Assembly (NCBI RefSeq): GCF_003046625.1 | Contig: NZ_QAAD01000004.1 | Span: 239,902-303,901 of the forward strand | Source: Mangrovibacterium marinum | GTDB lineage: Bacteria > Bacteroidota > Bacteroidia > Bacteroidales > Prolixibacteraceae | DNA length: 64,000 nt | Direction: 5' to 3' | Part shown: positions 27,251 through 36,810 of the stretch, in pieces | Layout: each line of letters begins with the position of its first letter | Numbering within the stretch: position 1 is the stretch's first letter | Program-made: the position numbers and the translations under genes | Notes under the pieces: model-generated | Databases searched by the model: none | What the model was told of the DNA's origin: nothing | What the model saw: only the letters and a program-made list of their open reading frames with translations

Positions 27251-27515
27251 GATTTTCGACCAGGCTGTTTTCGTTGTTTTCAACAGTTGTCGGGTTGTCG
27301 TTCTAAAACACCATCAACAAGAAAGAAGGCGTTTCGATCAATGAGAAAACGTCGGGATCCGGTTGGCCTGGTTTTATCATGCATAACAGCCGATCCATAA
27401 GCTCAGCGCAATCCCGGAGGGATGCTATTTGGGTAGTTTAACGACGAAAGGGGAGAAATTCCGTCCCGTACGGGACGGGAGAATCTTCGAGTAGCCTTCG
27501 GTGCTACCCAAATTA
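27221..27515 (+). repeat. Mosaic interspersed repeat: module B followed by palindromic module C
   Basis: Module B (from GGAATCACCAACCGGAATGA) matches 28721-28810 closely and runs through the end of the upstream gene. Module C follows: terminal inverted repeats ATTTGGGTAG (27427-27436) and CTACCCAAAT (27504-27513) enclose the perfect 18-bp palindrome CCGTCCCGTACGGGACGG (27461-27478). Module C recurs at 28926-29013 and 32903-32990. Confidence 0.88.
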
Positions 27516-27720
27516 TACCGTTTTACAGGCTAATTTATGCTCTGAAATAGGACGGTATAATGCCGATAGACTGGAAAAAGAGCATTGGACCGAAGTGATA
27601 CGATGCGACACTTTTGAAGCTAATCGGTATTGAATGGCTAAAGCCATTGCAAAAAAAAATGAAAACCCGTCCGGTAGGACAAAGTTCCTCTTTGATCAAG
27701 AGTAGGAGTGAAAAACAGCC
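27514..27720 (+). repeat. Near-identical ~200-bp block, copy 1 (partner at 32990-33175)
   Basis: It begins TATACCGTTTTACAGGC, contains the pair TATACCG...CGGTATA and the hairpin AATGGCTAAAGCCATT, and ends at the GTCC-GGTA-GGAC hairpin (27669-27680). The copy after 32990 differs by only about ten bases over 160. Confidence 0.88.
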
Positions 27721-27879
27721 AGGCTCTGAAACGCCGTGGAAGGAACTTTCAAAGTGCATACCAGCAGCCCTCTGTAACTCTCCCCTGAATTAAATCAATC
27801 CGAACGGATTGATTCAATTCTGTCCCCTCTCTGCAGGCAGAGCGGGGAGAAATCAAAACAAACTGGTATTGACAGTAAA

Positions 27880-28290
27880 CGATCAATGCCAAAAAGTTGG
27901 GACCCGGTTGGCCTATTTTTAAGAGGCCGAAATCAAACGGAAAGCTTAGAGAATCCGGGAAGCTCCGACGCGAGTCGGAGATCACCCGGATGAACTTAGC
28001 TTTTCGGCAGATGGCGGTTGCAGATAAAAATCAGCCATGAAAAGCACGTTTAAGTGAATGCAAAACAAGCTTGCTTGATTTTTGCTGAGCGTAGTGCTTT
28101 CTGCAATTTTTTGTTTCGTTTTTGTGTCACTACAAAAATGAAAACCCGTCCGGTAGGACAAAGTTCCTTTTTTGATCAAAGGTTGAAGCGAAGGAATAGG
28201 CTCTAAAGCGCCGGGAAAGGGACGTTCTGAAAAAACCTACATGATTCGGAGGGAATCTCCGCAGGGATGAAAGTGGCACGCTTTATAATA
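27880..28290 (+). repeat. Interspersed structured repeat, module A (third copy)
   Basis: P2 pairs CGGAAAGCT with AGCTTTTCG (one wobble). P3 is ATCCGGG/CCCGGAT. P4 is CTCCGAC (27963-27969), a GCGA tetraloop, then GTCGGAG (27974-27980). Further hairpins are TTTCGTTTTTGT/ACAAAAATGAAA (28114-28143) and GTCCGGTAGGAC (28148-28159). A decayed module B start (CATGATTCGGAGGGAATC) follows near 28240. Between P1 and the second hairpin this copy carries about 60 extra bases. Confidence 0.88.
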
Positions 28291-28469
28291 GCGCACCAGC
28301 GGGCTGCAGAATAGTAGAGGTGCTTTTCCGAATCGTCATTCAGGTTATGACTAATTCATCGCCTAATCACCATAACACTTCTATGTTTATCAGCAAAAAA
28401 TAGGGGATATTAGGTCCGAACGAGCCAATCATGAACAAATGGAAACAGCTTGTTCTTTTTGAGAGGTCG

Positions 28470-28620
28470 TTTCCATGCGTGTTTGCCTCCACCGGCGGTT
28501 CGCGAAGCAATTTCCATCGGTGCTTGCCTCCACCAACCGTTCGGGAAGCAATTTCCATCGGTGCTTAGCTCGACCGGCCATTCGGGAGCCAATTTCCATC
28601 GGTGCTTCAGTTTCGAGCTG
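28470..28620. repeat. 41-bp tandem repeat, about 3.6 units
   Basis: Units begin TTTCCAT at 28470, 28511, 28552 and 28593, an exact 41-bp period. They share the words CGGTGCTTGCCTC and CGTTCGGGAAGCAA with substitutions. Since 41 is not a multiple of three and open frames on either strand show nothing recognisable, I treat it as non-coding. Confidence 0.85.
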
Positions 28621-28639
28621 AACCGCAATTCAAAGCATC

Positions 28640-29015
28640 TTCGGTGCGGTTTGAAAGTCTTGCCTACCGCAGGCAGCCGCATCACCCGAAGGGGCTTTCA
28701 GAAAAAACCTTCATGATTTCGGGGAATCACCAACCGGAATGAAAGTTTAGGGTTTTTCGACTATCCCGTTGTCGTTGTTTTCAAAAGTTGTCGGGTTGTC
28801 GTTCTAAAACACCATCAACAAGAAAGAAGCCGTTCGATCAATGCCAAAAAGTTGGGAACCCGTTGGCCTGGTTTTATCAAGACCAGAATCAAACGAAAAG
28901 CTCCGAAAAATCCCGGAGGGATGACATTTGGGTAGCTTTGGCATTTCCGCTGGTAAAATTCCGTCCCGTACGGGACGGGACAATCTTCGTGTTATCGTTT
29001 GTACTACCCAAATTG
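28640..29015 (+). repeat. Mosaic interspersed repeat: module B, left arm of A, then module C
   Basis: Module B runs from CATCACCCGAAGGGGC through GGGAATCACCAACCGG to TTGTCGGGTTGTCG. The left arm of module A (GGCCTGGTTTTATCAAG) then leads not into P2-P4 but into module C, with inverted repeats at 28926-28935 and 29004-29013 around the 18-bp palindrome at 28961-28978. This shows that the modules have recombined. Confidence 0.87.
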
Positions 29016-29041
29016 AATGGCTAAATCCATTGCAATAAAAA

Positions 29042-29064
29042 AAGCCTGCTGAAACAGCAGACTT
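29042..29064 (-). terminator. Terminator of the DPP-IV gene
   Basis: On the minus strand AAGTCTGCTG, loop TTT, CAGCAGGCTT, then a T-run. It lies about 30 bp after the stop. Confidence 0.88.
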
Positions 29065-29094
29065 AAGGTAATTATTTTCGATACCGTTCGATTC

Positions 29095-31290
29095 CTATTT
29101 CATCAAATTGGCTTTCAGGAAATCGGTCATTCTCCGGTACAGATGCAGGCGTGTGTTGCCGCCGTAGATACTGTGGTTGCGGTTGGTGTAAATGGCCATG
29201 TCGAATTGAATGCCGGCCTGCACTAGGGCTTCCGAGAATTCCATGCTGTTTTGAACATGCACATTGTCGTCGGCAGAACCATGAATGAGCAGCAGTCGTC
29301 CGGTGATACCTTCCGGATGCGAGAGCGGTGAGTTGTCATCGTACCCGTTGGGGTTTTCGCGCGGCGTACGCATGAATCGCTCGGTGTATACCGTATCGTA
29401 ATAACGCCAGTTGGTAACCGGCGCAACAGCAATGCCGGCTTTAAAAAGGTCGCCTCCTTTTTCGAGACTGAGCAGGGTCATAAAACCACCGTAGCTCCAT
29501 CCCCAAATTGCGATGTTGTCGCGATCAACAAAGGGCAGACTGCCTAAATACTTCGCTGTTTCCACCTGGTCGTCCGACTCGTATTTGCCCAGTTGCCGGT
29601 AGGTGCATTTGCGAAACTCCTCACCGCGGGCTCCTGTTCCGCGCGGATCAACACAGGCCACAACAAAGCCTTCCTGAGCCAGGTAATTGTGCCAGTCAAT
29701 CGAGAAATTGTCCAGCACTTCCTGCGAATTTGGACCGCTGTATTGGGTCATTACAACCGGGTATTTCACATTCGGGTCGAAGTTGACGGGTTTAATCATC
29801 CAGCCATTTAAGGCTACACCTTCCGAGGTTTCAAAATGAAAAAACTCACGCGCAGCAATCCGGTAGTCGGCCAGCTTTTCCTGAAGTGCCTTGTTGTCTT
29901 CCAACACGCGGATCAGTTTTCCATCGTTGGAGTGCAGCGTGGTTTGCTTCGGGGTGGTCAGGTTGGTGTATGTATTGATATAATATTGGAAGCCGCTACT
30001 GAATTCGGCATCGTTTGTGCCATCCTGCTGGCTTAAACGGCCTTTCTTTTTGCCATCCAGGCTCACATAATAGATTTCACGCTGCATGGGCGATTCTTTG
30101 GCGGCCTGGTAGTAGAAAATCTTTTTCTTGGGGTCGAAGCCGTAAAATTTAGTGACATCGTAGTCGCCCGAGGTCAGCTGGCGCACTTCGTAGCCCTGGC
30201 GGTTATATAAGTAGAGCTGTGCATAGCCCGAGCGTTCGCTGTTGATGACCAGGTAGTCGTTGTCGGGAAGAATGGTGAAGTCGTCGAGAAATTCTTCCGC
30301 CACATAGCGTTTGTTTTTCTCGCTGTAAAATAAGCGGCTGTCGCCGGTAAATGGATTGACCAGCAATACATCCAGCTGATTTTGCTTGCGGTTCAGGCGC
30401 ATCACTGCCAGGTCGGCTGCATCGGCCATCCATTTAATGCGCGGAATATACTGGTCGGTTTCGCTGCCAACATCGGCTTTCACCGTGGTTTTCGATTTAA
30501 TGTCGTAAACATGAACGCTGACGATTGAATTTTTTTCGCCCGCCTTGGGATATTTAAAGCGATAGTCCCCGGGATAAAGGGCATTCTCCTCGTGGCTTGG
30601 AGCCATTCCTTTAAACATGCTCATGCTAAACTGGGGAACCTCGGTTTCGTCGAAACGCATAAACGCAAGAAACTTGGAGTCGGGCGACCAGGCAAAAGCT
30701 TTGCTGAAGCTGAACTCTTCTTCGTAAACCCAGTCGGGAGCTCCATTGATGATCTGGTTGAACTGGCCGTCGGTGGTTACCTGGCTTTCGGTGCCGAATT
30801 TCAGGCTTTTCACAAACAGGTTATTGTCGCGCACAAACGCAACGCGCTCGCCATCGGGTGAGAAGGTGGCCAGCTGCTGTTTGCCTTTTTCTGAAAGCGG
30901 ACTCAGCTCTTGGGTGACCGAATTCCAGATGTAATATTGGGCGGTAAACGAATGGCGGTAAATTGGAGCCCGCTCGGTGGTTAGCAGAATCTTGCTCTCA
31001 TCGTTGCTGAACTCGTAGGACGAAAATTGCGAAATAGGGGCATTGTCGATAGTCGCCAGATCGAAAACCACTGCTGTTTGGTCGCCTGTGCGATAATTGT
31101 ATTTCAAAATCCTGCTACCTCCATCGAGGGTGGTGTAGTGCAACCCGTCGTTCATCGAATAGAGGCCGCTGACACCTTTGGCGCGAAAGGTTCCGTGAAG
31201 CTGAATATCTTCGAGACTTATTTTTTGCTGGCTCGTTGCCGGATTGGCTAATCCAATGATTAGCATCAGGAGAAAAATAAACTTGTACAT
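29095..31290 (-). CDS. Dipeptidyl peptidase IV-like S9 serine protease
   Basis: 731 aa with an N-terminal signal peptide (YKFIFLLMLIIGLANPATSQ), so exported to the periplasm or cell surface. Residues about 60-450 form the DPP-IV beta-propeller (FSPDGERVAFVRDNNLFV, WSPDSKFLAFMRFDE). The C-terminal S9 hydrolase has the triad: Ser599 in GWSYGG, Asp674 in GSADDN and His706 in NRNHSI. A Glu pair typical of DPP-IV (DWVYEEEF) supports removal of N-terminal X-Pro or X-Ala dipeptides. In Bacteroidota these enzymes aid peptide nutrition. It is transcribed alone, divergent from the DUF6588-like gene. Confidence 0.93.
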   Translation of the reverse strand: MYKFIFLLMLIIGLANPATSQQKISLEDIQLHGTFRAKGVSGLYSMNDGLHYTTLDGGSRILKYNYRTGDQTAVVFDLATIDNAPISQFSSYEFSNDESKILLTTERAPIYRHSFTAQYYIWNSVTQELSPLSEKGKQQLATFSPDGERVAFVRDNNLFVKSLKFGTESQVTTDGQFNQIINGAPDWVYEEEFSFSKAFAWSPDSKFLAFMRFDETEVPQFSMSMFKGMAPSHEENALYPGDYRFKYPKAGEKNSIVSVHVYDIKSKTTVKADVGSETDQYIPRIKWMADAADLAVMRLNRKQNQLDVLLVNPFTGDSRLFYSEKNKRYVAEEFLDDFTILPDNDYLVINSERSGYAQLYLYNRQGYEVRQLTSGDYDVTKFYGFDPKKKIFYYQAAKESPMQREIYYVSLDGKKKGRLSQQDGTNDAEFSSGFQYYINTYTNLTTPKQTTLHSNDGKLIRVLEDNKALQEKLADYRIAAREFFHFETSEGVALNGWMIKPVNFDPNVKYPVVMTQYSGPNSQEVLDNFSIDWHNYLAQEGFVVACVDPRGTGARGEEFRKCTYRQLGKYESDDQVETAKYLGSLPFVDRDNIAIWGWSYGGFMTLLSLEKGGDLFKAGIAVAPVTNWRYYDTVYTERFMRTPRENPNGYDDNSPLSHPEGITGRLLLIHGSADDNVHVQNSMEFSEALVQAGIQFDMAIYTNRNHSIYGGNTRLHLYRRMTDFLKANLMK

Positions 31291-31480
31291 GCTTAACTAT
31301 TTTGTGGAGATCAAAACAGGGAAAATTTTCTTAATTAAAAAAGAATAAAACCGGTGAAAATGCCGATTCGGCATTCAAATCTGCCAATTGGGGCTGATCA
31401 GCAGATTAAAAATTCGGGAGAATGCCCTTCAGTTTAACAGAATTTCGTATTATTGAAGTCCAAATCAATCTCGATAAAAA

Positions 31481-32599
31481 ATGATGAAGAAAATCTTATT
31501 TGCTGCCGTCCTGTTACTTGCAGGATCACAATTCAGCTTTGCGCAATCGGATGTGGCCGATTTCCTGAAGTTTGGTAAGGATGATGCTAACAAACTGATT
31601 GGAGCCTACATCGATCCTTATGCCAAAACATTGGGCATCGGGCTGAACAACTCGTGGTACAATAGCGCTGAAACGCATAAGCTTTGGGGCTTCGATCTGG
31701 CCTTTTCGGTGAGTGCTATTCAGGTCTCCGGATCCGACAAAACCTTTGACGTAAATGCCCTGGGCTTAAGCAATGCGAAACCTCGTGGAACAAATTCGAT
31801 GGCTCCGACAGCTGCCGGTGACGAAGATGGGATCGTTCTGGATATTTATGCCGACCTGGAGGATCCTTCGACCTACGTTGGGTCTTTATCTACTCCGGGC
31901 GGTTCGGGAGTTGATCTGGTACCCATACCAATGGTACAGGCTACCTTTGGTCTTTTGCCGCATACCGACCTGATTGGTCGCTGGGTGCCTAACGTGAAGT
32001 TTGATATTGAAGATGATCAGGCCGAAGTGGGGCTTTGGGGCTTGGGAGTAAAGCATAATTTTAAGGAGTCTTTGCCATTTATCAAACATTTACCGTTTGA
32101 TGCATCCTTTTTCCTTGGTTATTCGAAGATCCATGGTCAAATTGGCGTTGATTATGGTTTGGATAACTATCCTGGTTCATTCGAATATAAGAAAGAGGAG
32201 GTCAGGGTGAGAGAATATTTGTCAAATTATGAACAAGATCCTAATCAAAGAGGCGAAACCGAAACGAGTACATTTAAATATGGTTTAATTGTATCCAAAA
32301 AACTTTCGGTTATTACTTTTTACGTTTCTGCCTCAGGTAACCAGAGTAAAACTAATTTCGACTTATTAGGCCGATATCCGGTTGTAAGCGAGCAAACGAT
32401 TATTGACGTTGTAAATCACGTGCCGGAAGACGAAGTTGAAATTGATGTTCAAGATCCAATTCAGTTGGAGATCAAAAACAAGTATTTTGCTGTTGATGCC
32501 GGATTTCGTTTAAAGCTTGCCTTCTTTAGTTTGTATGGTTCGGTCGCCAAAGCCGATTATGTGAGTTATAATGCCGGCCTTAGCTTCGGCTTCCGTTAG
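31481..32599 (+). CDS. DUF6588-like outer-membrane protein
   Basis: 372 aa. A signal peptide covers residues 1-22 (ILFAAVLLLAGSQFSFAQ). The remainder alternates short amphipathic strands, and the C-terminus ends in FGFR, like a beta-barrel. Blocks such as YIDPYAKTLGIGLNNSWYNSAETHKLWGFDL and LPHTDLIGRWVPN match a conserved Bacteroidota family annotated DUF6588, whose function is unknown. Outer-membrane location is inferred. A terminator follows. Confidence 0.78.
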   Translation: MMKKILFAAVLLLAGSQFSFAQSDVADFLKFGKDDANKLIGAYIDPYAKTLGIGLNNSWYNSAETHKLWGFDLAFSVSAIQVSGSDKTFDVNALGLSNAKPRGTNSMAPTAAGDEDGIVLDIYADLEDPSTYVGSLSTPGGSGVDLVPIPMVQATFGLLPHTDLIGRWVPNVKFDIEDDQAEVGLWGLGVKHNFKESLPFIKHLPFDASFFLGYSKIHGQIGVDYGLDNYPGSFEYKKEEVRVREYLSNYEQDPNQRGETETSTFKYGLIVSKKLSVITFYVSASGNQSKTNFDLLGRYPVVSEQTIIDVVNHVPEDEVEIDVQDPIQLEIKNKYFAVDAGFRLKLAFFSLYGSVAKADYVSYNAGLSFGFR

Positions 32600-32635
32600 G
32601 GATTTCAAGAAATTTGCAGTTTTAATAATAAGTAG

Positions 32636-32663
32636 AAGGCGCTCCTGGTGAGCGTCTTTTTTT
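32636..32663 (+). terminator. Rho-independent terminator
   Basis: AAGGCGCTC and GAGCGTCTT pair (one wobble) around CTGGT, followed by seven T. It lies 37 bp after the DUF6588-like gene. Confidence 0.88.
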
Positions 32664-32759
32664 GTTCCGGGGAAACAGATATGTAATACGCGGAAATCTG
32701 CAGCATGGATGAAAGTCGGAGGGGGGCGGAGGTTCTGTTGTTTGGTTGCTCGGTTATCG

Positions 32760-33200
32760 TGGTTGTTATGAGTTGTCGCTCTAAACACCATCAACAAGAA
32801 AGAAGGCGTTTCGATCAATGAGAAAACGTTGGGAACCGGTTGGCCTATTTTTATTAAGACCGGCATCAAACGAAAAGCTTAGAAAAACCCCGGAGGAATG
32901 ACATTTGGGTAGCTTTGGCATTTCCGCGGGTAAAATTCCGTCCCGTACGGGACGGGACAACCTTCGTGTTATCGTTTGTGCTACCCAAATTATACCGTTT
33001 TACAGGCTAATTTATGCTATGAAATAGGACGGTATAATGCCGATAGACTGAAAAAGGAGCATTGGAACGAAGTGATAGGATGCGACACTTTTGAAGCTAA
33101 TCGGTATTGAATGGCTAAAGCCATTACAGAAAGAGATGAAAACCCGTCCGGTAGGACAAAACACACTCTTTAATCAAAAAGTAGAACTGGAAAAACATAT
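32760..33200 (+). repeat. Mosaic interspersed repeat: module B tail, left arm of A, module C and the ~200-bp block copy 2
   Basis: The order is: block around AACACCATCAACAAGAAAG; left arm GGCCTATTTTTATTAAG; module C with inverted repeats at 32903-32912 and 32981-32990 and the 18-bp palindrome at 32938-32955; then the near-identical block ending at the GTCCGGTAGGAC hairpin (33146-33157). The order equals that at 27221-27720. Confidence 0.88.
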
Positions 33201-33365
33201 TTTGATTTGGCAGAAAAGGGGCTTTCACGGAAAATACCGGTGGTTTCAGGGAAAACCACGGGTGGGTTCAACCCAAAAGCGAAGGTAATTTTTATCGAAA
33301 GCACAGCTGTTTTTTGCGAATTTCTCGCGATGCGACATTATTGGCCATAAATTCAGTAGAATGCC

Positions 33366-33394
33366 TTTCAAACAATTTAGAATAATTATCTTTG
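33366..33394 (+). promoter_or_regulatory. Putative Bacteroidota-type promoter of the thrS operon
   Basis: TATCTTTG (33387-33394) matches the TAnnTTTG -7 element. TTTC at 33366-33369 is a possible -33 element, with a 17-bp gap that is shorter than usual. The leader would be about 110 nt. Confidence 0.4.
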
Positions 33395-33509
33395 CAGGCT
33401 GAAAAGCCGGCTTGAGCCAGGATCGAATGGAACAACCAACGAAATTTTGTTGCTCTCGGCCTTTCCCAATTATTAAAAAGGTTATAACCTGATATACCAA
33501 AATTGACAG

Positions 33510-35459
33510 ATGATAAAGATTACATTACCTGACAACAGTGTCCGCGAGTACGAAAGCGGAGTTACAGGCCTGCAAATTGCACAATCGATCAGTAGCCGAT
33601 TGGCAAAGGATGTTTTGGCCGTTTCAGTAAATGGTGAAGTTTGGGATTTAAACCGGCCCATTGATCAGGATTCAGCTATCAAATTATATACGTGGGACGA
33701 TCGCGAAGGAAAAGAAACCTTCTGGCACTCGTCGGCTCACCTGATGGCCGAAGCGATTGAATTTTTCTACCCCGGAACGAAATTCGGTATCGGCCCAACT
33801 GTTGATACGGGATTTTATTACGATGTTGATCTGCCCGAAGGTAAGCAATTAACAGAGAAAGATTTGGCTCAGATTGAAAAGAAAATGATTGAGCTGGCAC
33901 GCCAGAAACACCAAATCGTTCGCAGTAGCATCACCAAGGCCGAAGCGCTCGAAATGTTTACCGACAAGAACGACGAGCTGAAGCAGGAGCTGATCAGCGA
34001 ACTGGAAGACGGCACCATTACCCTTTATAATCAAGGTAATTTCACCGATTTGTGTCGTGGACCACACTTGCCCAATACTTCGTATATTAAGGCTGTAAAG
34101 CTGACATCGATCGCCGGTGCTTACTGGCGTGGCGATGAGAAAAATAAAATGTTGACCCGGGTGTACGGGGTGACATTCCCCAAACAAAAGTTGCTGGATG
34201 AATACCTGGTTTTGCTGGAAGAAGCTAAAAAACGCGATCACCGCAAAATCGGTAAGGAGATGGAACTGTTCACCTTCTCGCAAAAAGTGGGGCAGGGCTT
34301 ACCCTTGTGGTTGCCCAAAGGTACGCAGCTGCGCTTGCAGTTGGAAGATTTCCTGAAAAAGGTACAACGTAAATTCGGCTACCAGCAGGTGATGACCCCG
34401 CATATTGGCGATGTGGAATTGTATAAAACATCGGGCCACTTTCAGAAATATGGTGCCGACTCGTTCCAAACCATTAAAACACCGGCCGAGGGCGAAGAGT
34501 ATATGCTTAAGCCGATGAACTGTCCGCACCACTGCGAAATTTTTGCCAGCAAGCCGCACTCGTACAAAGACCTGCCCATTCGCTTTGCCGAATTTGGTAC
34601 TGTTTACCGTTACGAGCAAAGTGGCGAGTTGCACGGATTGACTCGTGTGCGTGGCTTTACGCAGGATGATGCGCACTTGTTCTGTCGCCCCGATCAGTTG
34701 AAAGATGAATTCAAAAAAGTAATCGATATTGTATTCATTATTTTTAATAGTCTGGGACTGGAAAATTACACCGCTCAAATTTCGTTGCGCGACCCCAATA
34801 ATCCGGATAAATACATCGGCTCGGCCGAAAACTGGGACAAAGCAGAAGCTGCCATCATTGAGGCTTGTGCCGAGAAAGGCCTGGAAACGGTAACCGAGTT
34901 GGGCGAAGCTGCATTCTACGGTCCCAAGCTCGACTTTATGGTGAAAGATGCCCTTGGACGTAGCTGGCAGCTGGGAACCATTCAGGTAGATTATAACCTA
35001 CCCGAACGTTTTGATTTGGAGTATATTGGCGCTGATGATAAACGCCACCGGCCAATTATGATTCACCGAGCACCATTCGGGTCGATGGAACGATTTGTGG
35101 CTGTGTTGATTGAGCATACCGCCGGGAAGTTCCCCTTATGGTTAACTCCCGATCAGGTTGTTGTGCTGCCAATCAGCGAAAAATATAACGATTATGCTCA
35201 AAAAGTTTCAGATTTTCTAAATAATTCCGATATTCGCAGCCTGATTGACGACCGGAACGAGAAAATCGGTCGTAAAATTCGGGATAACGAGCTTAAACGC
35301 ATTCCATACCTGCTGATTGTCGGCGAAAAAGAAGCTGAAACAGGTACCATCTCTGTTCGTAAACAAGGCGAGGGAGATAAAGGAAGCATGAGCATGGAAG
35401 AGTTTGCCCAGTTCCTGAATGATGAAGTTAAAGAACAATTATCAGCATTTTATAACTAA
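33510..35459 (+). CDS. thrS: Threonyl-tRNA synthetase
   Basis: 649 aa, full length. An N-terminal TGS domain (1-64) is followed by the editing domain with [11 protein letters not shown] and FCRGPHL-like FTDLCRGPH. The class II catalytic core has [13 protein letters not shown] (zinc Cys/His) and [23 protein letters not shown]. The C-terminal anticodon-binding domain contains [15 protein letters not shown]. It heads the conserved thrS-infC-rpmI-rplT cluster. Confidence 0.97.
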   Translation: MIKITLPDNSVREYESGVTGLQIAQSISSRLAKDVLAVSVNGEVWDLNRPIDQDSAIKLYTWDDREGKETFWHSSAHLMAEAIEFFYPGTKFGIGPTVDTGFYYDVDLPEGKQLTEKDLAQIEKKMIELARQKHQIVRSSITKAEALEMFTDKNDELKQELISELEDGTITLYNQGNFTDLCRGPHLPNTSYIKAVKLTSIAGAYWRGDEKNKMLTRVYGVTFPKQKLLDEYLVLLEEAKKRDHRKIGKEMELFTFSQKVGQGLPLWLPKGTQLRLQLEDFLKKVQRKFGYQQVMTPHIGDVELYKTSGHFQKYGADSFQTIKTPAEGEEYMLKPMNCPHHCEIFASKPHSYKDLPIRFAEFGTVYRYEQSGELHGLTRVRGFTQDDAHLFCRPDQLKDEFKKVIDIVFIIFNSLGLENYTAQISLRDPNNPDKYIGSAENWDKAEAAIIEACAEKGLETVTELGEAAFYGPKLDFMVKDALGRSWQLGTIQVDYNLPERFDLEYIGADDKRHRPIMIHRAPFGSMERFVAVLIEHTAGKFPLWLTPDQVVVLPISEKYNDYAQKVSDFLNNSDIRSLIDDRNEKIGRKIRDNELKRIPYLLIVGEKEAETGTISVRKQGEGDKGSMSMEEFAQFLNDEVKEQLSAFYN

Positions 35460-35466
35460 AAAAAAT

Positions 35467-35472
35467 AGGAGG
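35467..35472 (+). promoter_or_regulatory. Strong Shine-Dalgarno deciding the ATC start of infC
   Basis: AGGAGG lies 8 bases before the ATC at 35481. Such a perfect site is rare in this window and fixes the start at a non-AUG codon. Confidence 0.8.
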
Positions 35473-35480
35473 TTTTTCTT

Positions 35481-36038
35481 ATCGCAGTCAAGAGGCCAAA
35501 TCGCAGAGGTGGACGTGTGGATACAACACCTCAGCATAGATTAAATGAGAGAATTCGTGCTCAACAAGTACGGGTTGTAGGTGACAATGTCGAAAATCAA
35601 GGTGTACTTTCTTTAAAGGAAGCGTTGGCACTGGCCCATGAGCTGGAGTTGGACCTGGTTGAAATTTCACCCAATGCCGATCCGCCTGTATGTAAGATTA
35701 TCGACTATCAGAAGTTTCTTTATCAACAAAAAAAGAAACAAAAAGAAATGAAGGCGAAAGCCGTGAAGGTGGTCGTGAAAGAAATTCGTTTCGGTCCGCA
35801 AACCGACGAGCACGATTTCCAGTTCAAGTTACGGCATGCCGAAAAGTTCTTAAACGAAGGAGCCAAGGTAAAAGCTTATGTGTTTTTTAAGGGACGTTCA
35901 ATTCTCTTTAAAGAACAGGGCGAGATCCTGCTGCTTAAATTTGCCCAAGCTCTCGAAGAGCTCGGTAAAGTAGAGCAAATGCCTCGTTTGGAAGGAAAAA
36001 GAATGACCATGTTTATTTCACCTAAGAAGAAAAAGTAA
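35481..36038 (+). CDS. infC: Translation initiation factor IF-3, starting at ATC
   Basis: About 185 aa. There is no ATG near the expected N-terminus. Reading from ATC at 35481 gives [25 protein letters not shown], the proper IF-3 N-terminal region, and a perfect AGGAGG lies 8 bases upstream; the GTG at 35517 would delete conserved residues. Non-AUG starts in infC are a known autoregulatory device: IF-3 rejects such codons, so excess protein represses its own synthesis. The N-domain ([37 protein letters not shown]) and C-domain ([25 protein letters not shown]) are complete. It lies 21 bp after thrS. Confidence 0.95.
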   Translation: MAVKRPNRRGGRVDTTPQHRLNERIRAQQVRVVGDNVENQGVLSLKEALALAHELELDLVEISPNADPPVCKIIDYQKFLYQQKKKQKEMKAKAVKVVVKEIRFGPQTDEHDFQFKLRHAEKFLNEGAKVKAYVFFKGRSILFKEQGEILLLKFAQALEELGKVEQMPRLEGKRMTMFISPKKKK

Positions 36039-36093
36039 ACCGCCCAATGAGGACGGAACTTCAGATTCTTTGAATATTTAAATTTAGGACAAG

Positions 36094-36291
36094 ATGCCAA
36101 AAATGAAAACCAATTCCGGTGCAAAAAAACGGTTTAAATTAACCGGTACCGGTAAATTGAAAAGAAAACACGCTTTCAAAAGTCACATCCTGACGAAGAA
36201 AACGACTAAGCAAAAACGTAACCTGACTCACGCAACTTTGGTTGATAAAGCCGATGAGAAAAACGTGAAGTTGTTGCTTGCAATGAAGTAA
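36094..36291 (+). CDS. rpmI: 50S ribosomal protein L35
   Basis: 65 aa, very basic, beginning [14 protein letters not shown] and containing [16 protein letters not shown], the L35 signature. It sits in the standard position between infC and rplT. Confidence 0.97.
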   Translation: MPKMKTNSGAKKRFKLTGTGKLKRKHAFKSHILTKKTTKQKRNLTHATLVDKADEKNVKLLLAMK

Positions 36292-36390
36292 TCTTTTCAA
36301 TTTCGAGAAAAAAATTAGAGTTTTTAACAAAGTGAATTAGCCATTACAAGTGCCTGGTTACAGGACGCTAACCGCTTAAAATTTAGAATT

Positions 36391-36735
36391 ATGCCAAGAT
36401 CAGTAAATCATGTAGCATCTCGGGCTCGCAGAAAAAAAATCCTCAAACAAACCAAAGGTAATTGGGGTGCCCGCAGAAACGTGTGGACGGTAGCAAAAAA
36501 CACTTACGAAAAAGGTTTACAATATGCTTACCGCGACCGCAAAGCCAAAAAACGTAACTTCCGTGCCCTTTGGATTCAGCGTATCAACGCTGCAGCTCGT
36601 ATGGAAGGACTCAGCTATTCGCAATTGATCGGTTTGTTGAAAAAAGCAAACATCGAGATCAACCGTAAAGTTTTAGCTGACTTAGCTGTGTATCAACCAC
36701 AGGCTTTTAAAGCAATTGTTGATAAGGTGAAATAA
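36391..36735 (+). CDS. rplT: 50S ribosomal protein L20
   Basis: 114 aa. The start [19 protein letters not shown] and the [19 protein letters not shown] segment are diagnostic. L20 binds 23S rRNA early in 50S assembly; in other bacteria it also represses the rpmI-rplT part of the operon, but no leader structure was verified here. A terminator follows. Confidence 0.97.
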   Translation: MPRSVNHVASRARRKKILKQTKGNWGARRNVWTVAKNTYEKGLQYAYRDRKAKKRNFRALWIQRINAAARMEGLSYSQLIGLLKKANIEINRKVLADLAVYQPQAFKAIVDKVK

Positions 36736-36766
36736 CAATCACTCGAAAAGGTTGAAATAAACATAG

Positions 36767-36794
36767 AGCCCTGTTCCGATTTCGGAGCGGGGCT
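36767..36794 (+). terminator. Terminator of thrS-infC-rpmI-rplT
   Basis: AGCCCTGTTCCGA pairs with TCGGAGCGGGGCT (13 bp with two wobbles) across a 2-base apex, followed by TGTTATTT. Confidence 0.8.
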
Positions 36795-36810
36795 TGTTAT
36801 TTGGATTGCT

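Noticed and set aside
28367..28716. ORFs on both strands over the 41-bp tandem repeats
   Set aside because: Repeat-derived; the 41-bp period shifts frame each unit and no domain is visible.
33091..33288. 65-aa plus-strand ORF before thrS
   Set aside because: Its first part lies within the duplicated ~200-bp repeat block also present near 27600, where the frame is not maintained.
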